Positions 32,575-41,315 of a DNA stretch of 64,000 nucleotides are shown one piece after another. The notes under the pieces were generated by a model that was not told where the DNA came from, did not search any database, and saw only the letters and a list, made by a program, of their open reading frames with translations. The translations under genes were made by a program, and so were the position numbers. Source of the DNA: Sphingobium sp. GTDB lineage: Bacteria > Pseudomonadota > Alphaproteobacteria > Sphingomonadales > Sphingomonadaceae. The number at the start of each line of letters is the position of its first letter. The first letter of the stretch is position 1. The DNA lies in contig NZ_QFOA01000012.1 in the NCBI RefSeq assembly GCF_003248505.1, positions 3,168 through 67,167 on the forward strand, read 5' to 3'.

Positions 32575-33525
32575 TTATTCGTTGCCGGACGGCAGCGGCT
32601 GGACCACCAGCTTGGGATCGCTGTTGGCAGGCAGCGTGCGGGCCACGGGCGGCGGCCCGGGCGGCACTTCGCCCGGCACGGCCTGTACCGTGGACGCGGG
32701 GGCGGACGTAGCGGCAGGCGGCGGCACCGCCTGGACCGTCGCACCGGTCGACGGGACGGGCGCAGTCGCGGGCAGGCCCATCGACGAAGGCGGCGTCGCC
32801 ATGCCCGGCCGCCAGTTCGCGGGCGCTTCGCCCGGCGGCACCGGCGGGGGCGGCAGGGGTGTGGGCGACAGGCGCAGCGTCACCGTCGCCCCGAAGCGCG
32901 ACTGCCATTCGGCCAGCCGCCGCAGATAATCGGCATAGGCCGCGTAGAAATCCTGGAACGGCTTTTCCAGTTCGGCCAGCCATCCGGGCGCCAGCGCCAG
33001 CATCTGCGACGCGGGGGTTGCAAGCACCTTGGCCCCCACAGCCGTCGCGACCGGGCAGAAATGCTTGATGACGGGCGGCAGCGCGAAGAAATTGTAGACC
33101 ACGGTGTTGAGCCGTTCGCGCGTGCCCACCGCCGAGCGGCCATAGGCGACGGTATAGTTGCGATCGACCGCGTCGTTGGCGCTGTCGAGGATGTCGCGGT
33201 GGACCGACAGGATCTGGTTATACTGGGTCCGCGCCGCCGACCCATATTTGTCGCAGTTGAGCGCCGCGACGTTGAGCGCCATGCGCACGTGCCAGAGCGC
33301 CGTATTCGACGTGACACCGCGATTGGCGGTCAGATATTTGCCGTCCGCCCCCTTTTCCGGGATGCTCATCCCCTCGACAGCATTGTCGGGCGGGGTGGGC
33401 CGGATGGTGGGGACGACCGGCGGCGGGGGCGCGGGCGGCGGGGGCGGCGGAGGTGTCGAGCAGGCGGCAAGAACGCTGAGCGACACCAGCGTCAGGCGCG
33501 CAAGGGAACGGCGGGTCGCGAACAT
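32575..33525 (-). CDS. Proline-rich lipoprotein of unknown function
   Basis: 316 residues. Lipoprotein signal with lipobox LAAC (C22), then a Pro tract (residues 25-42 almost all P/A/V), a folded central domain rich in helices (about 55-215; TALWHVRMALNVAALNCD, two further cysteines-containing stretches, and FQDFYAAYADYLRRLAEWQSRFG) and a long Pro/Ala/Thr-rich tail (about 225-316). ATG 33525 is used; the codon before it is TTG. I do not recognise a named family. The layout suggests a surface or periplasmic protein whose folded core is held off the membrane by flexible arms. Confidence 0.8.
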   Translation of the reverse strand: MFATRRSLARLTLVSLSVLAACSTPPPPPPPAPPPPVVPTIRPTPPDNAVEGMSIPEKGADGKYLTANRGVTSNTALWHVRMALNVAALNCDKYGSAARTQYNQILSVHRDILDSANDAVDRNYTVAYGRSAVGTRERLNTVVYNFFALPPVIKHFCPVATAVGAKVLATPASQMLALAPGWLAELEKPFQDFYAAYADYLRRLAEWQSRFGATVTLRLSPTPLPPPPVPPGEAPANWRPGMATPPSSMGLPATAPVPSTGATVQAVPPPAATSAPASTVQAVPGEVPPGPPPVARTLPANSDPKLVVQPLPSGNE

Positions 33526-33583
33526 CAACTTCTCCGTGGGACAAGCCCCCTCATGCCGGGCAATGCCCCGCGTGGAAATGCCT

Positions 33584-33604
33584 GTGCGACTCGGTTCGTC
33601 GCAC
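33584..33604 (-). terminator. Hairpin after nitronate monooxygenase gene
   Basis: A perfect 7-bp stem GTGCGAC/GTCGCAC with seven-base loop begins four bases beyond the minus-strand stop codon; the following tract is AGGCATTTCC, only weakly T-rich. Confidence 0.55.
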
Positions 33605-33608
33605 GGTT

Positions 33609-34622
33609 TCAGGCGGCTCGCCGCTCCAGCGCCTGCGCCGCTTCGTCCAGCAGCTGGGCGATGATCGCAGCGACCGGCTCTTCCTTCGTCACCATGCCGA
33701 CCGACTGGCCCGCCATCAGCGATCCGCCCTCGACATCGCCGTCGATCACCGCGCGGCGCAGCGCACCCGCCCAGTAATGCTCGATCTGAAGCTGCGCCTC
33801 CATCATCTCGATGGTGCCGCTGTCGAGCAGGTTGGCCACTTCACGCTGCTTGGCGGTGAAGCTTTCCGTACCCGCATTCTTGAGCGCGCGCACGGGGATC
33901 ACCGGCAGGCGCGCGTCGATCTGGACACTCGCGACGGCATCGCGGGCCGATGCGCGGAAGAACGCCTTCTTGAAGGCGGGATGCGCGATGCTTTCGGTCG
34001 CGCAGGCAAAGCGGGTGCCCAGCTGCACGCCCGCCGCGCCCATTTCGAGATAGGCGGCGATCGCCTCGCCCCGTCCGATGCCGCCTGCGACGAACACCGG
34101 CAGCTGGCCCGCCATTTCGGGCAGGATTTCCTGCGCCAGCACGCTGGTGGAGACAGGACCGATATGGCCGCCCGCTTCCATCCCCTCGACCACCAGCGCG
34201 TCGACGCCCGACCGCGCCAGCTTCTTGGCCAGGGCGAGCGCGGGTGCGAAGCAGATGAGCTTCGCGCCCTTTTCCTTGATCGCCTCGATGCTGCCCTTGG
34301 GCGGCAGGCCGCCCGCCAGCACGATATGGCCGACCGCATGCCGCGCGCACACGTCGATCAGGTCGAAAAGCTGCGGGTGCATGGTGATGAGGTTGACGCC
34401 GAAGGGCCGGTCGGTCAGCGCCTTCGTCGCCACGATCTCCGCATCCAGCAGGTCGGGCGTCATCGCCCCGCACGCGATCACGCCGAAGCCGCCTGCATTG
34501 GACATGGCCGACACGAGGTTGCGTTCGCTCACCCAGCTCATCGCCCCGCACAGGATCGCCGTTTCGGAGCCGAAGAATGCGGCACCGCGGGCCATGAGGG
34601 AGGAAAGTCTGGCGTGGGTCAT
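33609..34622 (-). CDS. Nitronate monooxygenase family flavoprotein
   Basis: 337 residues. FMN-dependent TIM barrel of the nitronate monooxygenase / enoyl-ACP-reductase-II-like group: ILCGAMSWVSERNLVSAMSNAGGFG near the N-terminus, EGMEAGGHIG (FMN phosphate and active-site His region), FVAGGIGRGEAIAAYLEMGA and GVQLGTRF. The family oxidises propionate 3-nitronate and other nitronates, or reduces quinones. The physiological substrate is not clear. Lies downstream of lysC on the same strand but with a terminator between. Confidence 0.9.
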   Translation of the reverse strand: MTHARLSSLMARGAAFFGSETAILCGAMSWVSERNLVSAMSNAGGFGVIACGAMTPDLLDAEIVATKALTDRPFGVNLITMHPQLFDLIDVCARHAVGHIVLAGGLPPKGSIEAIKEKGAKLICFAPALALAKKLARSGVDALVVEGMEAGGHIGPVSTSVLAQEILPEMAGQLPVFVAGGIGRGEAIAAYLEMGAAGVQLGTRFACATESIAHPAFKKAFFRASARDAVASVQIDARLPVIPVRALKNAGTESFTAKQREVANLLDSGTIEMMEAQLQIEHYWAGALRRAVIDGDVEGGSLMAGQSVGMVTKEEPVAAIIAQLLDEAAQALERRAA

Positions 34623-34642
34623 GATGTCAGCCTTCGAGAATC

Positions 34643-34672
34643 AAAAAGCCCCTCCCGGACCGGGAAGGGCCG
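34643..34672 (-). terminator. Intrinsic terminator of lysC
   Basis: Minus strand reads a GC-rich stem GCCCTTCCCGG/CCGGGAGGGGC (imperfect) ending in TTTTTGA, about 65 bases beyond the lysC stop and overlapping the 5' flank of the nitronate monooxygenase gene. A smaller CCCC/GGGG hairpin lies nearer the stop (about 34709-34722). Confidence 0.65.
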
Positions 34673-34735
34673 ATGGAGGCGACGACAGCCGCCTCCCCGT
34701 CCATGTCCTTCCCCTGAAGGGGGAGAGGCGAAAAA

Positions 34736-36001
34736 TCAAGCGGCGGGCGCGTCGAGGCCATAGGCGGTGTGGAGCACGCGCACGGCGAGTTCGGTCTCAT
34801 CCTCGTCGATCAGCACGCTGACCTTGATTTCGCTGGTGGAGATCGCCTCGATGTTGATGCCGCGGTCGGCCAGCGTCTTGAACATCGTCGCGGCGACCCC
34901 GGCATGGCTGCGCATCCCGACGCCGACGACGCTGATCTTGGCGACTTCGGTATCGGTGATGATGCGGCGAAAGCCGATGCCGTCCCGGTTGGCTTCCAGG
35001 ATATCGACGCTGCGGGCAAGGTCGGCGCGCGGGACGGTGAAGGTCACGTCCGTCTCCTCATTGTCCTTGCTGTCGTTCTGGATGATCATGTCGACGTTGA
35101 TCGCCGCGTCCGCCAGCGGCCCGAAGATGTTGGCAACCGCGCCCGGCTTGTCGGGCACGCGGGTGACGATGATCTTCGCCTCGTTCTTGTCGTGGGCGAT
35201 GCCGGTGATGAGCTGACGTTCCATCTTGGTTTCCTTGAGCTTGGCGTCCAGTTCCTCGTCGCTCACGATCAGCGTGCCGGGAAGGTCGTCCTGGGAGGGA
35301 TCATCGAAGGAAGAAAGCACCTGCACGACCACGCCTTCCTTCATGGCGAGGCCGACCGAGCGGGTCTGAAGCACCTTTGCGCCCACGGACGCCAGTTCCA
35401 GCATCTCTTCATAGGTGACGAGGTCTAGCTTGCGGGCGCGGGCGACGATGCGCGGGTCGGTGGTGTAGACGCCGTCCACATCGGTATAGATGTCGCAGCG
35501 GTCGGCCTTCACCGCCGCCGCCACCGCGACCGCAGAGGTATCGGACCCGCCGCGCCCCAGCGTCGAGACGCGGCCATCCTCCATCATGCCCTGAAAGCCG
35601 GGGATGACGGCAACCTGGCCGCTGCCCATCGCGGCGATCAGCGCGTCGGTGTCGATGGTGGAGATGCGGGCCTTGGCATGGGCTTCGATCGTGCGGATCG
35701 GAAGCTGCCAGCCGAGCCAGCTGCGCGCGTCCACGCCCATCGCTTTCAGCGTCATCGCCAGAAGGCCGCTCGTCACCTGTTCGCCCGCTGCGACCACGAC
35801 ATCGTATTCGGCGGGGTCGTAGAGGGCGGATGCTTCCTTGCAGAAACCGACCAGCCGGTCCGTCTCCCCCGCCATGGCCGATACGACGACGGCGACTTCA
35901 TGCCCCTGTTCGACGACATGGCGCACGCGGGCGGCGACGCTGCGAATCCGCTCCATCCCCGCCATGGAGGTGCCGCCGAATTTCATCACGATGCGCGCCA
36001 T
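34736..36001 (-). CDS. lysC: Aspartate kinase
   Basis: 421 residues. First step of lysine, threonine, methionine and diaminopimelate synthesis. Starts MARIVMKFGGTSM (substrate/ATP-binding KFGGTS); GRGGSDTSAVAVAAA and DRCDIYTDVDGVYTTDPR are kinase-domain signatures; two C-terminal ACT domains (about 270-415) include the VVGVGMRSHAGVAATMF segment, so feedback control by lysine/threonine is expected. The start at 36001 is well fixed by the family N-terminus. Links functionally to dapF at 61.6 kb. Confidence 0.97.
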   Translation of the reverse strand: MARIVMKFGGTSMAGMERIRSVAARVRHVVEQGHEVAVVVSAMAGETDRLVGFCKEASALYDPAEYDVVVAAGEQVTSGLLAMTLKAMGVDARSWLGWQLPIRTIEAHAKARISTIDTDALIAAMGSGQVAVIPGFQGMMEDGRVSTLGRGGSDTSAVAVAAAVKADRCDIYTDVDGVYTTDPRIVARARKLDLVTYEEMLELASVGAKVLQTRSVGLAMKEGVVVQVLSSFDDPSQDDLPGTLIVSDEELDAKLKETKMERQLITGIAHDKNEAKIIVTRVPDKPGAVANIFGPLADAAINVDMIIQNDSKDNEETDVTFTVPRADLARSVDILEANRDGIGFRRIITDTEVAKISVVGVGMRSHAGVAATMFKTLADRGINIEAISTSEIKVSVLIDEDETELAVRVLHTAYGLDAPAA

Positions 36002-36141
36002 TTGCTTGTCGAACCACCCTGTCTGCGTGAAAGAAAATGTCCCGAAGGGGCGAAAACGGCGCTTCTTTAGCAGCCGGTGCGGATATGGCAAGCAGCCCGA
36101 CCGGCGACTAGGCAGGACCGGCACAGCGGCTATAAGGGGGC

Positions 36142-36876
36142 ATGACCGACAGCAACGCCACCATCGACCCTCGCGAAGCCGCCCATTTCGGCGAAATGGC
36201 CGCCGACTGGTGGAACCCCGATGGGTCGAGCGCGATGCTGCACAAGCTCAATCCCGTGCGTCTCGCCTATATCCGCGCTGCCATCGACGCGCACTGGCCC
36301 GGAGCCGAACGGAGCTTTCGCCCGCTGGCCGGGCGGCGCGCGCTCGATGTGGGATGCGGCGCGGGACTGCTGACCGAACCGCTTGCGCGGATGGGCGCGC
36401 AGGCGACCGGCCTAGACGCCGCGCCGGAGAATATCGCGGCGGCGCAGGCCCATGCGCAGGGACAGGGCCTTGCCATCGACTATCGCGCCACCCCGGTCGA
36501 ACAAATGGAAGAGAGCGGCTTCGACCTCGTAACCTCGATGGAAGTGATCGAGCATGTGGCCGATCCCGCCGCGTTCGTCGCCGCGCTGGCGGCAAGGCTC
36601 GCGCCGGACGGGCTGATGATCCTGTCGACCCCCAACCGAACGCCGCTTTCCCGCATCGCCATGATCGCCATCGGCGAAAGCGTCGGCGGCATTCCCAAGG
36701 GCACGCACGACTGGGGCAAGTTCCTGACGCCCGACGAACTGACCGCGCTGCTGGAAGCGGCGGGTCTGGAAGTGATCGACAGCAGCGGCCTTGGCTTCGA
36801 TCCGGCGCGGGGCTTCGCGCTGTCGAACAACAAGGCGATCAACTATCTGCTGACCGCCCGGCACCGCGCGACCTAG
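36142..36876 (+). CDS. ubiG: Ubiquinone O-methyltransferase UbiG
   Basis: 244 residues. Catalyses both O-methylation steps of ubiquinone synthesis. Shows the UbiG N-terminus EAAHFGEMAADWWNPDG, the SAM-binding ALDVGCGAGLLTEPLARMG, EVIEHVADP and the late STPNRTPLSR and GTHDWGKFLTPDEL segments. Divergent from lysC with a 140-base gap holding a GCCGGT/ACCGGC repeat (36073-36105). Its stop codon is interleaved with that of the convergent DUF1206 gene in the single tetranucleotide CTAG. Confidence 0.96.
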   Translation: MTDSNATIDPREAAHFGEMAADWWNPDGSSAMLHKLNPVRLAYIRAAIDAHWPGAERSFRPLAGRRALDVGCGAGLLTEPLARMGAQATGLDAAPENIAAAQAHAQGQGLAIDYRATPVEQMEESGFDLVTSMEVIEHVADPAAFVAALAARLAPDGLMILSTPNRTPLSRIAMIAIGESVGGIPKGTHDWGKFLTPDELTALLEAAGLEVIDSSGLGFDPARGFALSNNKAINYLLTARHRAT

Positions 36877-37682
36877 AGGAAGTCGGGTTTGGCGACGCGG
36901 ATGCGACGATAGCGGGCCTCGATCAGGCTGAAGACACCGAACAACGCAAGCCCGCATGCCGTGATCGCCAGGATGGCGCTGCCCTCGGGCTGGTCGCGCA
37001 GGTGGCGCAGCGCCTCGCCCAGCCCGCCTGCCCTGTCTGCGTCGCGATGGGTGGCGGCAGAAATCAGGAACCAGCCGATGATCGCGAAGATCAGCGCGCG
37101 CGCCGCATAGCCGCACCGCCCCGCCCATCGCACATAGCGCGGAGCGGGCACGTCGCCGCCCAGATCGTCGAAGCGGGCCTTGTACGCCTTCATCCCCTGC
37201 GCCGCCGCTACGGCGAAGAAGCCTACCCCTACGAGGACGAGCATCATCGGCCCACCCGGCTGGTCGAGCAACCAGGCCGACCAGCTTTCGGCATTGCGAT
37301 CGCCGGGACTGCCGCTTTGGGCCTCGCTCTGCCGCAGCGCGAGGCGACCGGCGGCAACCGCCAGCAGGACATGCGCGATGCCGCTGATCGCATAGCCCGC
37401 CCGCTCGAACCGGCCCTTCATCGTGCGGCTGCGTCCTTCGGGATCGGTGATCGCTTCGGTCAGCCGCCAGACCGCATAGCCGGCAAAGCCCAGCGCACAC
37501 ACCGCCATCAGGACATGGCCCAGCGGCGCGTTGGCGAGCGTGCCGAGCGCGCCCTGATTGTCCGTCATCTCGCCGCCGTGGCGCGCGACATCCAGCGCGA
37601 ACCAGCCCACGAGCATGTAGACCAGCCCCCGCGCCGCAAATCCGATCCGCGCGCAGGCCGTCATCCGGCGATTATAATTCAT
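36873..37682 (-). CDS. DUF1206 integral membrane protein
   Basis: 269 residues, six transmembrane helices arranged as three two-helix repeats, each beginning with an R-x-G-(Y/F)-A-A/I-(R/S)-G/A type motif (ARIGFAARGLVYMLVGW; RFERAGYAISGIAHVLL; RCGYAARALIFAIIGW). Function unknown. Two ATGs six bases apart are possible; GGGAGG lies six bases before the one at 37682 and directly against the one at 37688, so 37682 is chosen. The stop shares CTAG with ubiG. Confidence 0.9.
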   Translation of the reverse strand: MNYNRRMTACARIGFAARGLVYMLVGWFALDVARHGGEMTDNQGALGTLANAPLGHVLMAVCALGFAGYAVWRLTEAITDPEGRSRTMKGRFERAGYAISGIAHVLLAVAAGRLALRQSEAQSGSPGDRNAESWSAWLLDQPGGPMMLVLVGVGFFAVAAAQGMKAYKARFDDLGGDVPAPRYVRWAGRCGYAARALIFAIIGWFLISAATHRDADRAGGLGEALRHLRDQPEGSAILAITACGLALFGVFSLIEARYRRIRVAKPDFL

Positions 37683-37733
37683 GACCATCCTCCCTGTCGG
37701 ACACGCCAATGCCTCAAGGGGACGGTACGTTCC

Positions 37734-37781
37734 CTGTGGCAGTCGGACGGCGCCGGGGAGAGGCACCGTGCGACGCCACAG
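37734..37781 (-). terminator. Long two-part hairpin after the citrate-lyase-like gene
   Basis: On the minus strand CTGTGGC pairs with GCCACAG (37775-37781, 37734-37740) around an inner 8-bp stem ACGGTGCC/GGCGCCGT with a seven-base loop. It starts eight bases after the stop codon. There is no T-run, so termination would be Rho-assisted, or the hairpin protects the mRNA end. Confidence 0.55.
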
Positions 37782-37788
37782 CGGACGG

Positions 37789-38601
37789 TCAGGCCACCGC
37801 TTCCGCCCTGGAGACGATGGCGCGGGCTTCTTCGACATGCATGGTTTCGATCATGCGGCCTTCGAACCGTTCGGCGCCGTCGGTCGCCGCTTCGATCAGG
37901 CGGCGGGCATCGGCCACGGCCTGCGCGTCGGGGCCGAAAATCTGGTTGGCGACGGGAATCTGCCCCGGATGGATCAGCGTCTTGCCGTCGAAACCCAGCG
38001 CATGGCCTTGCGCGCATTCGATTTCCAGCCCGGTTTCGTCGTCCAGCCGGTTGAAGACGCCGTCGAACACCGCAATGCCCGCCGCCCGCGCGGCCAGCAC
38101 CACCGCCTGCATCGCGTGCGAAAGCCCGGCGCGGTCGGCAGACGGCGGGATGCCGAGGTCGCGGCGCAGGTCGTTATTGCCCATGAAAAGGCCCGCGCAG
38201 CCTTCCTGCGCCGCGATGGCCGGCGCCGCCAGCACGCCGCGCGCGCTTTCGATCATGGCGATGACGGGCTTTTGCGTCACGCCGAACACATCCTTCACCT
38301 GCCGCGCGCTTTCCACCTTGGGCAGGACGACATAATGGGCCGCGCCGCCCTTGATCGCGACCATCTCCGCCCCGTGGCTGGGCGTGTCCTCGGCATTGAT
38401 GCGCACGGCGGCCAGACGCCTGCCGAAACCCTGCGTCAACGCCTCGACCGCGCCGTCGAGCGCGGCCTGCTTGGCATGGGCGGGCACCGCATCCTCCAGA
38501 TCCAGAATCACCATGTCGCAGGGTAGATCCCGCGCTTTGGCGATAGCGCGCGGGTTGGACGCGGGCAGGAACAGCAGCGAACGGGCGTGGCGCAGCAACA
38601 T
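37789..38601 (-). CDS. HpcH/HpaI aldolase / citrate lyase beta-like protein
   Basis: 270 residues. TIM-barrel CoA-ester lyase of the CitE-like type: RSLLFLPASNPRAIAKA at the N-terminus, MVILDLEDAVPAHAK (Mg2+ and acyl-CoA binding), AVRINAEDTP, PKVESARQ, AMIESARG and GFDGKTLIHPGQI. Related enzymes are citramalyl-CoA or malyl-CoA lyases, or malyl-CoA thioesterases. No citrate lyase alpha or gamma subunit is near, so it is not part of classical citrate lyase. Start 38601 follows GGGAGA. Confidence 0.92.
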   Translation of the reverse strand: MLLRHARSLLFLPASNPRAIAKARDLPCDMVILDLEDAVPAHAKQAALDGAVEALTQGFGRRLAAVRINAEDTPSHGAEMVAIKGGAAHYVVLPKVESARQVKDVFGVTQKPVIAMIESARGVLAAPAIAAQEGCAGLFMGNNDLRRDLGIPPSADRAGLSHAMQAVVLAARAAGIAVFDGVFNRLDDETGLEIECAQGHALGFDGKTLIHPGQIPVANQIFGPDAQAVADARRLIEAATDGAERFEGRMIETMHVEEARAIVSRAEAVA

Positions 38602-38723
38602 GGCATGTCTCCCATAAAACCGGTGTCGCCTGCCTAATGCCGCGTTCGCAATGCGCCAGCCCTTTTCGCACCGGGCCATAATATGCCAAGGGATGCGTCT
38701 GTCCTTTCAAGGAGCCAAACCCC

Positions 38724-40550
38724 ATGCCGACCAGCCGCCGCGACTTCCTGATTGCGGGTTCCTCCGCCCTTGCCCTGACCGCCCTGCCCGCGCGCGCGGC
38801 GCAGGGGGCGGATGCCCATGCCGAAGCGATGCTGGCCGACATGGCCGAAGCGATGATGGCCGACGCACCCGAAAGCGCGAGCGGACTGGGCGTCGACACA
38901 GGCCCGCGCGCCGCGCTCCGCTCGCGCCTCGGCGACAGGTCGCCCGCCGGGCAGGCGCGCATCGCCGCGCATGTGAAGGCGAGGCTGGCGAAGCTGCGCG
39001 CGCTCGACCGTGCCGCGCTGTCGCCATCGACCCGCACCGACGTGGACGTGGTGCTGGCCGCGCACGAACTGGCCGACCGGGGCTTTGCCTTCCCCTTCGG
39101 CGACATGGCGATGATGAACAGCAACTGGTCCTATCGCAACAGCCCCTATGCGGTCGCGCAGAACACCGGCAGCTTTGTCGAGACGCCCGATTTCCTCGAC
39201 AGCAACCACCCGATCAAGAACGCCGCCGACGCCGACGCCTATCTCGCGCGGCTCAGCGCCTATGCCGCCAATCTTGCCGGAGAAACCGAGCGGTTGCGCC
39301 ATGACGCGGGGATCGGCGTGGTCGCGCCCGCCTTCCTGCTCGACAAGACGCTGAACCAGATGACGAGCGTGCAGGGCCAGCCCGTCGACCAGTGGGTGCC
39401 GGTCGCATCGATCGCCCGCCGCACGAAGGACATGGGCGGCGACTATGCGGGCAAGGCCGCCGCCATCGCGCGGGACAGCATCGCCCCCGCGCTCGGCGCG
39501 CAGATCGCCGAACTCCGCCGCCAGCGTGCCACCGCGACGATGGATGCGGGGGTGTGGAAGCTGCCGCAGGGCGAGGATTATTACGCCTGGGCCCTTCAGG
39601 CGGGCACGACGACGCGCATGTCGCCGGAGGAGGTGCACCGGCTCGGGCTCGAACAGCTTGCCGTGCTTCAGGGCCAGATGGACGGCCTGCTCAAGGGGCT
39701 GGGCATGACCAAGGGCACGGTGGGCGAGCGCATGACCGCGATGGGCAAGGACCCGCGCTACCTCTTCCCCAATGACGACAAGGGCCGGGCGCAGATCCTT
39801 TCCTATATCGACGGTCGGCTGGCCGACATCCGCACTCGCCTGCCCCGCGCATTCGCGACGCTGGTGCCCGCCAAGCTCATCGTCAAGCGCGTACCGGTGG
39901 AGATCGAGGCGGGCGCGCCGGGGGCCTATGCCGGAGCGGGCACGATCGACGGCTCGGTGCCTGGCAACTACTATATCAACCTGCGCGATACCGGCATCTG
40001 GCCGCGCTATGCGTTGCCCACGCTCTGCTATCATGAGGGGATACCGGGCCATATCTGGCAGGGCGAATATACCTACAAACTGCCGCTTATCCGGTCGCTC
40101 CTTGCCTTCAACGCCTATTCCGAAGGCTGGGCGCTCTATGCCGAGCAACTGGGCGACGAACTGGGCGCGTATGAGGGCGACCCGGCGGGGCGGCTGGGTT
40201 ATCTCCAGTCGATCGCCTATCGCTGCTGCCGGCTGGTGGTGGACACAGGGCTTCACGCCAAGCGCTGGACGCGCGACCATGCGATCCAGTGGTTCGCGAG
40301 CACCAACGGCTCCACGGTCGAGGATGTGCAGGGCGAAGTTGACCGCTACTGCGCCTGGCCGGGGCAGGCGTGCGGATACAAAGTCGGCCATGGAGAAATC
40401 AACCGTCTGCGGACGGTGGCGCAGCAGGCGCTGGGCGACCGCTTCGATTTCCGCCTGTTCAATGACATGGTGGTAAAGGGGGGCGGCGTGCCGATGACGG
40501 TGCTGGCGGGGAATGTGGACGCATGGGTGAAGGGGCGGCGGGGGGCCTGA
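38724..40550 (+). CDS. Tat-exported DUF885 family protein (putative metallopeptidase)
   Basis: 608 residues. N-terminal twin-arginine signal SRRDFLIAG with cleavage near ARAA (about residue 30). The DUF885 domain fills the rest; its metal-binding-like motif is HEGIPGH (H437-H443), followed about 35 residues later by SEGWALYAEQLGDELG, an arrangement like gluzincin metallopeptidases. Family members are thought to be peptidases but few are characterised. Export by Tat implies folding with a metal in the cytoplasm. The 5' region has a possible -10 (TAATAT, 38679-38684). Confidence 0.9.
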   Translation: MPTSRRDFLIAGSSALALTALPARAAQGADAHAEAMLADMAEAMMADAPESASGLGVDTGPRAALRSRLGDRSPAGQARIAAHVKARLAKLRALDRAALSPSTRTDVDVVLAAHELADRGFAFPFGDMAMMNSNWSYRNSPYAVAQNTGSFVETPDFLDSNHPIKNAADADAYLARLSAYAANLAGETERLRHDAGIGVVAPAFLLDKTLNQMTSVQGQPVDQWVPVASIARRTKDMGGDYAGKAAAIARDSIAPALGAQIAELRRQRATATMDAGVWKLPQGEDYYAWALQAGTTTRMSPEEVHRLGLEQLAVLQGQMDGLLKGLGMTKGTVGERMTAMGKDPRYLFPNDDKGRAQILSYIDGRLADIRTRLPRAFATLVPAKLIVKRVPVEIEAGAPGAYAGAGTIDGSVPGNYYINLRDTGIWPRYALPTLCYHEGIPGHIWQGEYTYKLPLIRSLLAFNAYSEGWALYAEQLGDELGAYEGDPAGRLGYLQSIAYRCCRLVVDTGLHAKRWTRDHAIQWFASTNGSTVEDVQGEVDRYCAWPGQACGYKVGHGEINRLRTVAQQALGDRFDFRLFNDMVVKGGGVPMTVLAGNVDAWVKGRRGA

Positions 40551-40650
40551 CGAGCGCATGTCTTGCCTTTTGCCGCATCCCGTGCATTCTGAAGCGGCGG
40601 CGGAGGCCAGACCGACGCCGATCCGATAGCCGGACGAAGCGGAAACAGCG

Positions 40651-41235
40651 ATGCGCATCAATTGGCTTGCCGTGACGAGCGCGACGATCATCCTCGCCGC
40701 CCCATGCGCCCATGCGCAGGATTCGGCCCCATCGCCGGACGGGCGCGATACGGTCGCCATCGTGTCCGTAGGCAAGGGCGACGACAATGGGTCGGGCGCG
40801 CAGGCGCTTGTCCTGCGCTCGCGGGATCATGGCGAACGTCGCCTGCTCCTGTCGCGCTGGAATGCCGATTATGGCCGTAATCTGGCCAACCTGTCTCACC
40901 CCTTGTTCTCGCCCGACGGTGGCGCGATCTACTTCAGCAGCGCCGACGCCTCGCCCAGTTCGGCTTATGTCCATCGGTTCGATCTCAAGACCGATGCCGT
41001 AACGCCGGTCGGCCCCGGGTCGGTGCTGCGGGTGATGCGGACCGGCCCGTACAAGGGCGACCTGCTGGTGCAGACGCATCGTTACCGGTACCGTCCCGAA
41101 GGCGGTTCCTATAACCCGGTGTTCCTCACCCGTCCGTCGGGCCGGCGAGTCGCGATGATTCCGGGCAGCGACCGGGACGATGGCGAAATCGCCGTCGATC
41201 CGTGGCTTTTGCAAAAGAAGTGGCGGGCCTGGTAA
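40651..41235 (+). CDS. Periplasmic protein with a single TolB-like beta-propeller repeat
   Basis: 194 residues. Signal peptide (1-22, ending AHAQ). One clear PD40/TolB-like repeat unit is visible (LSHPLFSPDGGAIYFSSADA), with adjoining strand pairs; the protein is too short for a complete propeller, so it may be a reduced or fragmentary family member or may assemble with other chains. The C-terminus (VDPWLLQKKWRAW) is not typical of TolB. 100 bases downstream of the DUF885 gene. Function unknown. Confidence 0.75.
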   Translation: MRINWLAVTSATIILAAPCAHAQDSAPSPDGRDTVAIVSVGKGDDNGSGAQALVLRSRDHGERRLLLSRWNADYGRNLANLSHPLFSPDGGAIYFSSADASPSSAYVHRFDLKTDAVTPVGPGSVLRVMRTGPYKGDLLVQTHRYRYRPEGGSYNPVFLTRPSGRRVAMIPGSDRDDGEIAVDPWLLQKKWRAW

Positions 41236-41263
41236 GCGGCGAACGGTAACCTGAAACGGAAAA

Positions 41264-41290
41264 GAGCCGGAAGGATCGCTCCCCGGCTCC
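41264..41290. terminator. Bidirectional terminator between convergent genes
   Basis: GAGCCGG/CCGGCTC stem (41264-41270, 41283-41289) with CTTT on the plus side and TTTTCC on the minus side after the stem. It serves the TolB-like gene and fpr. Confidence 0.65.
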
Positions 41291-41315
41291 TTTACGATAT
41301 CCATGTCGGCAGCGT

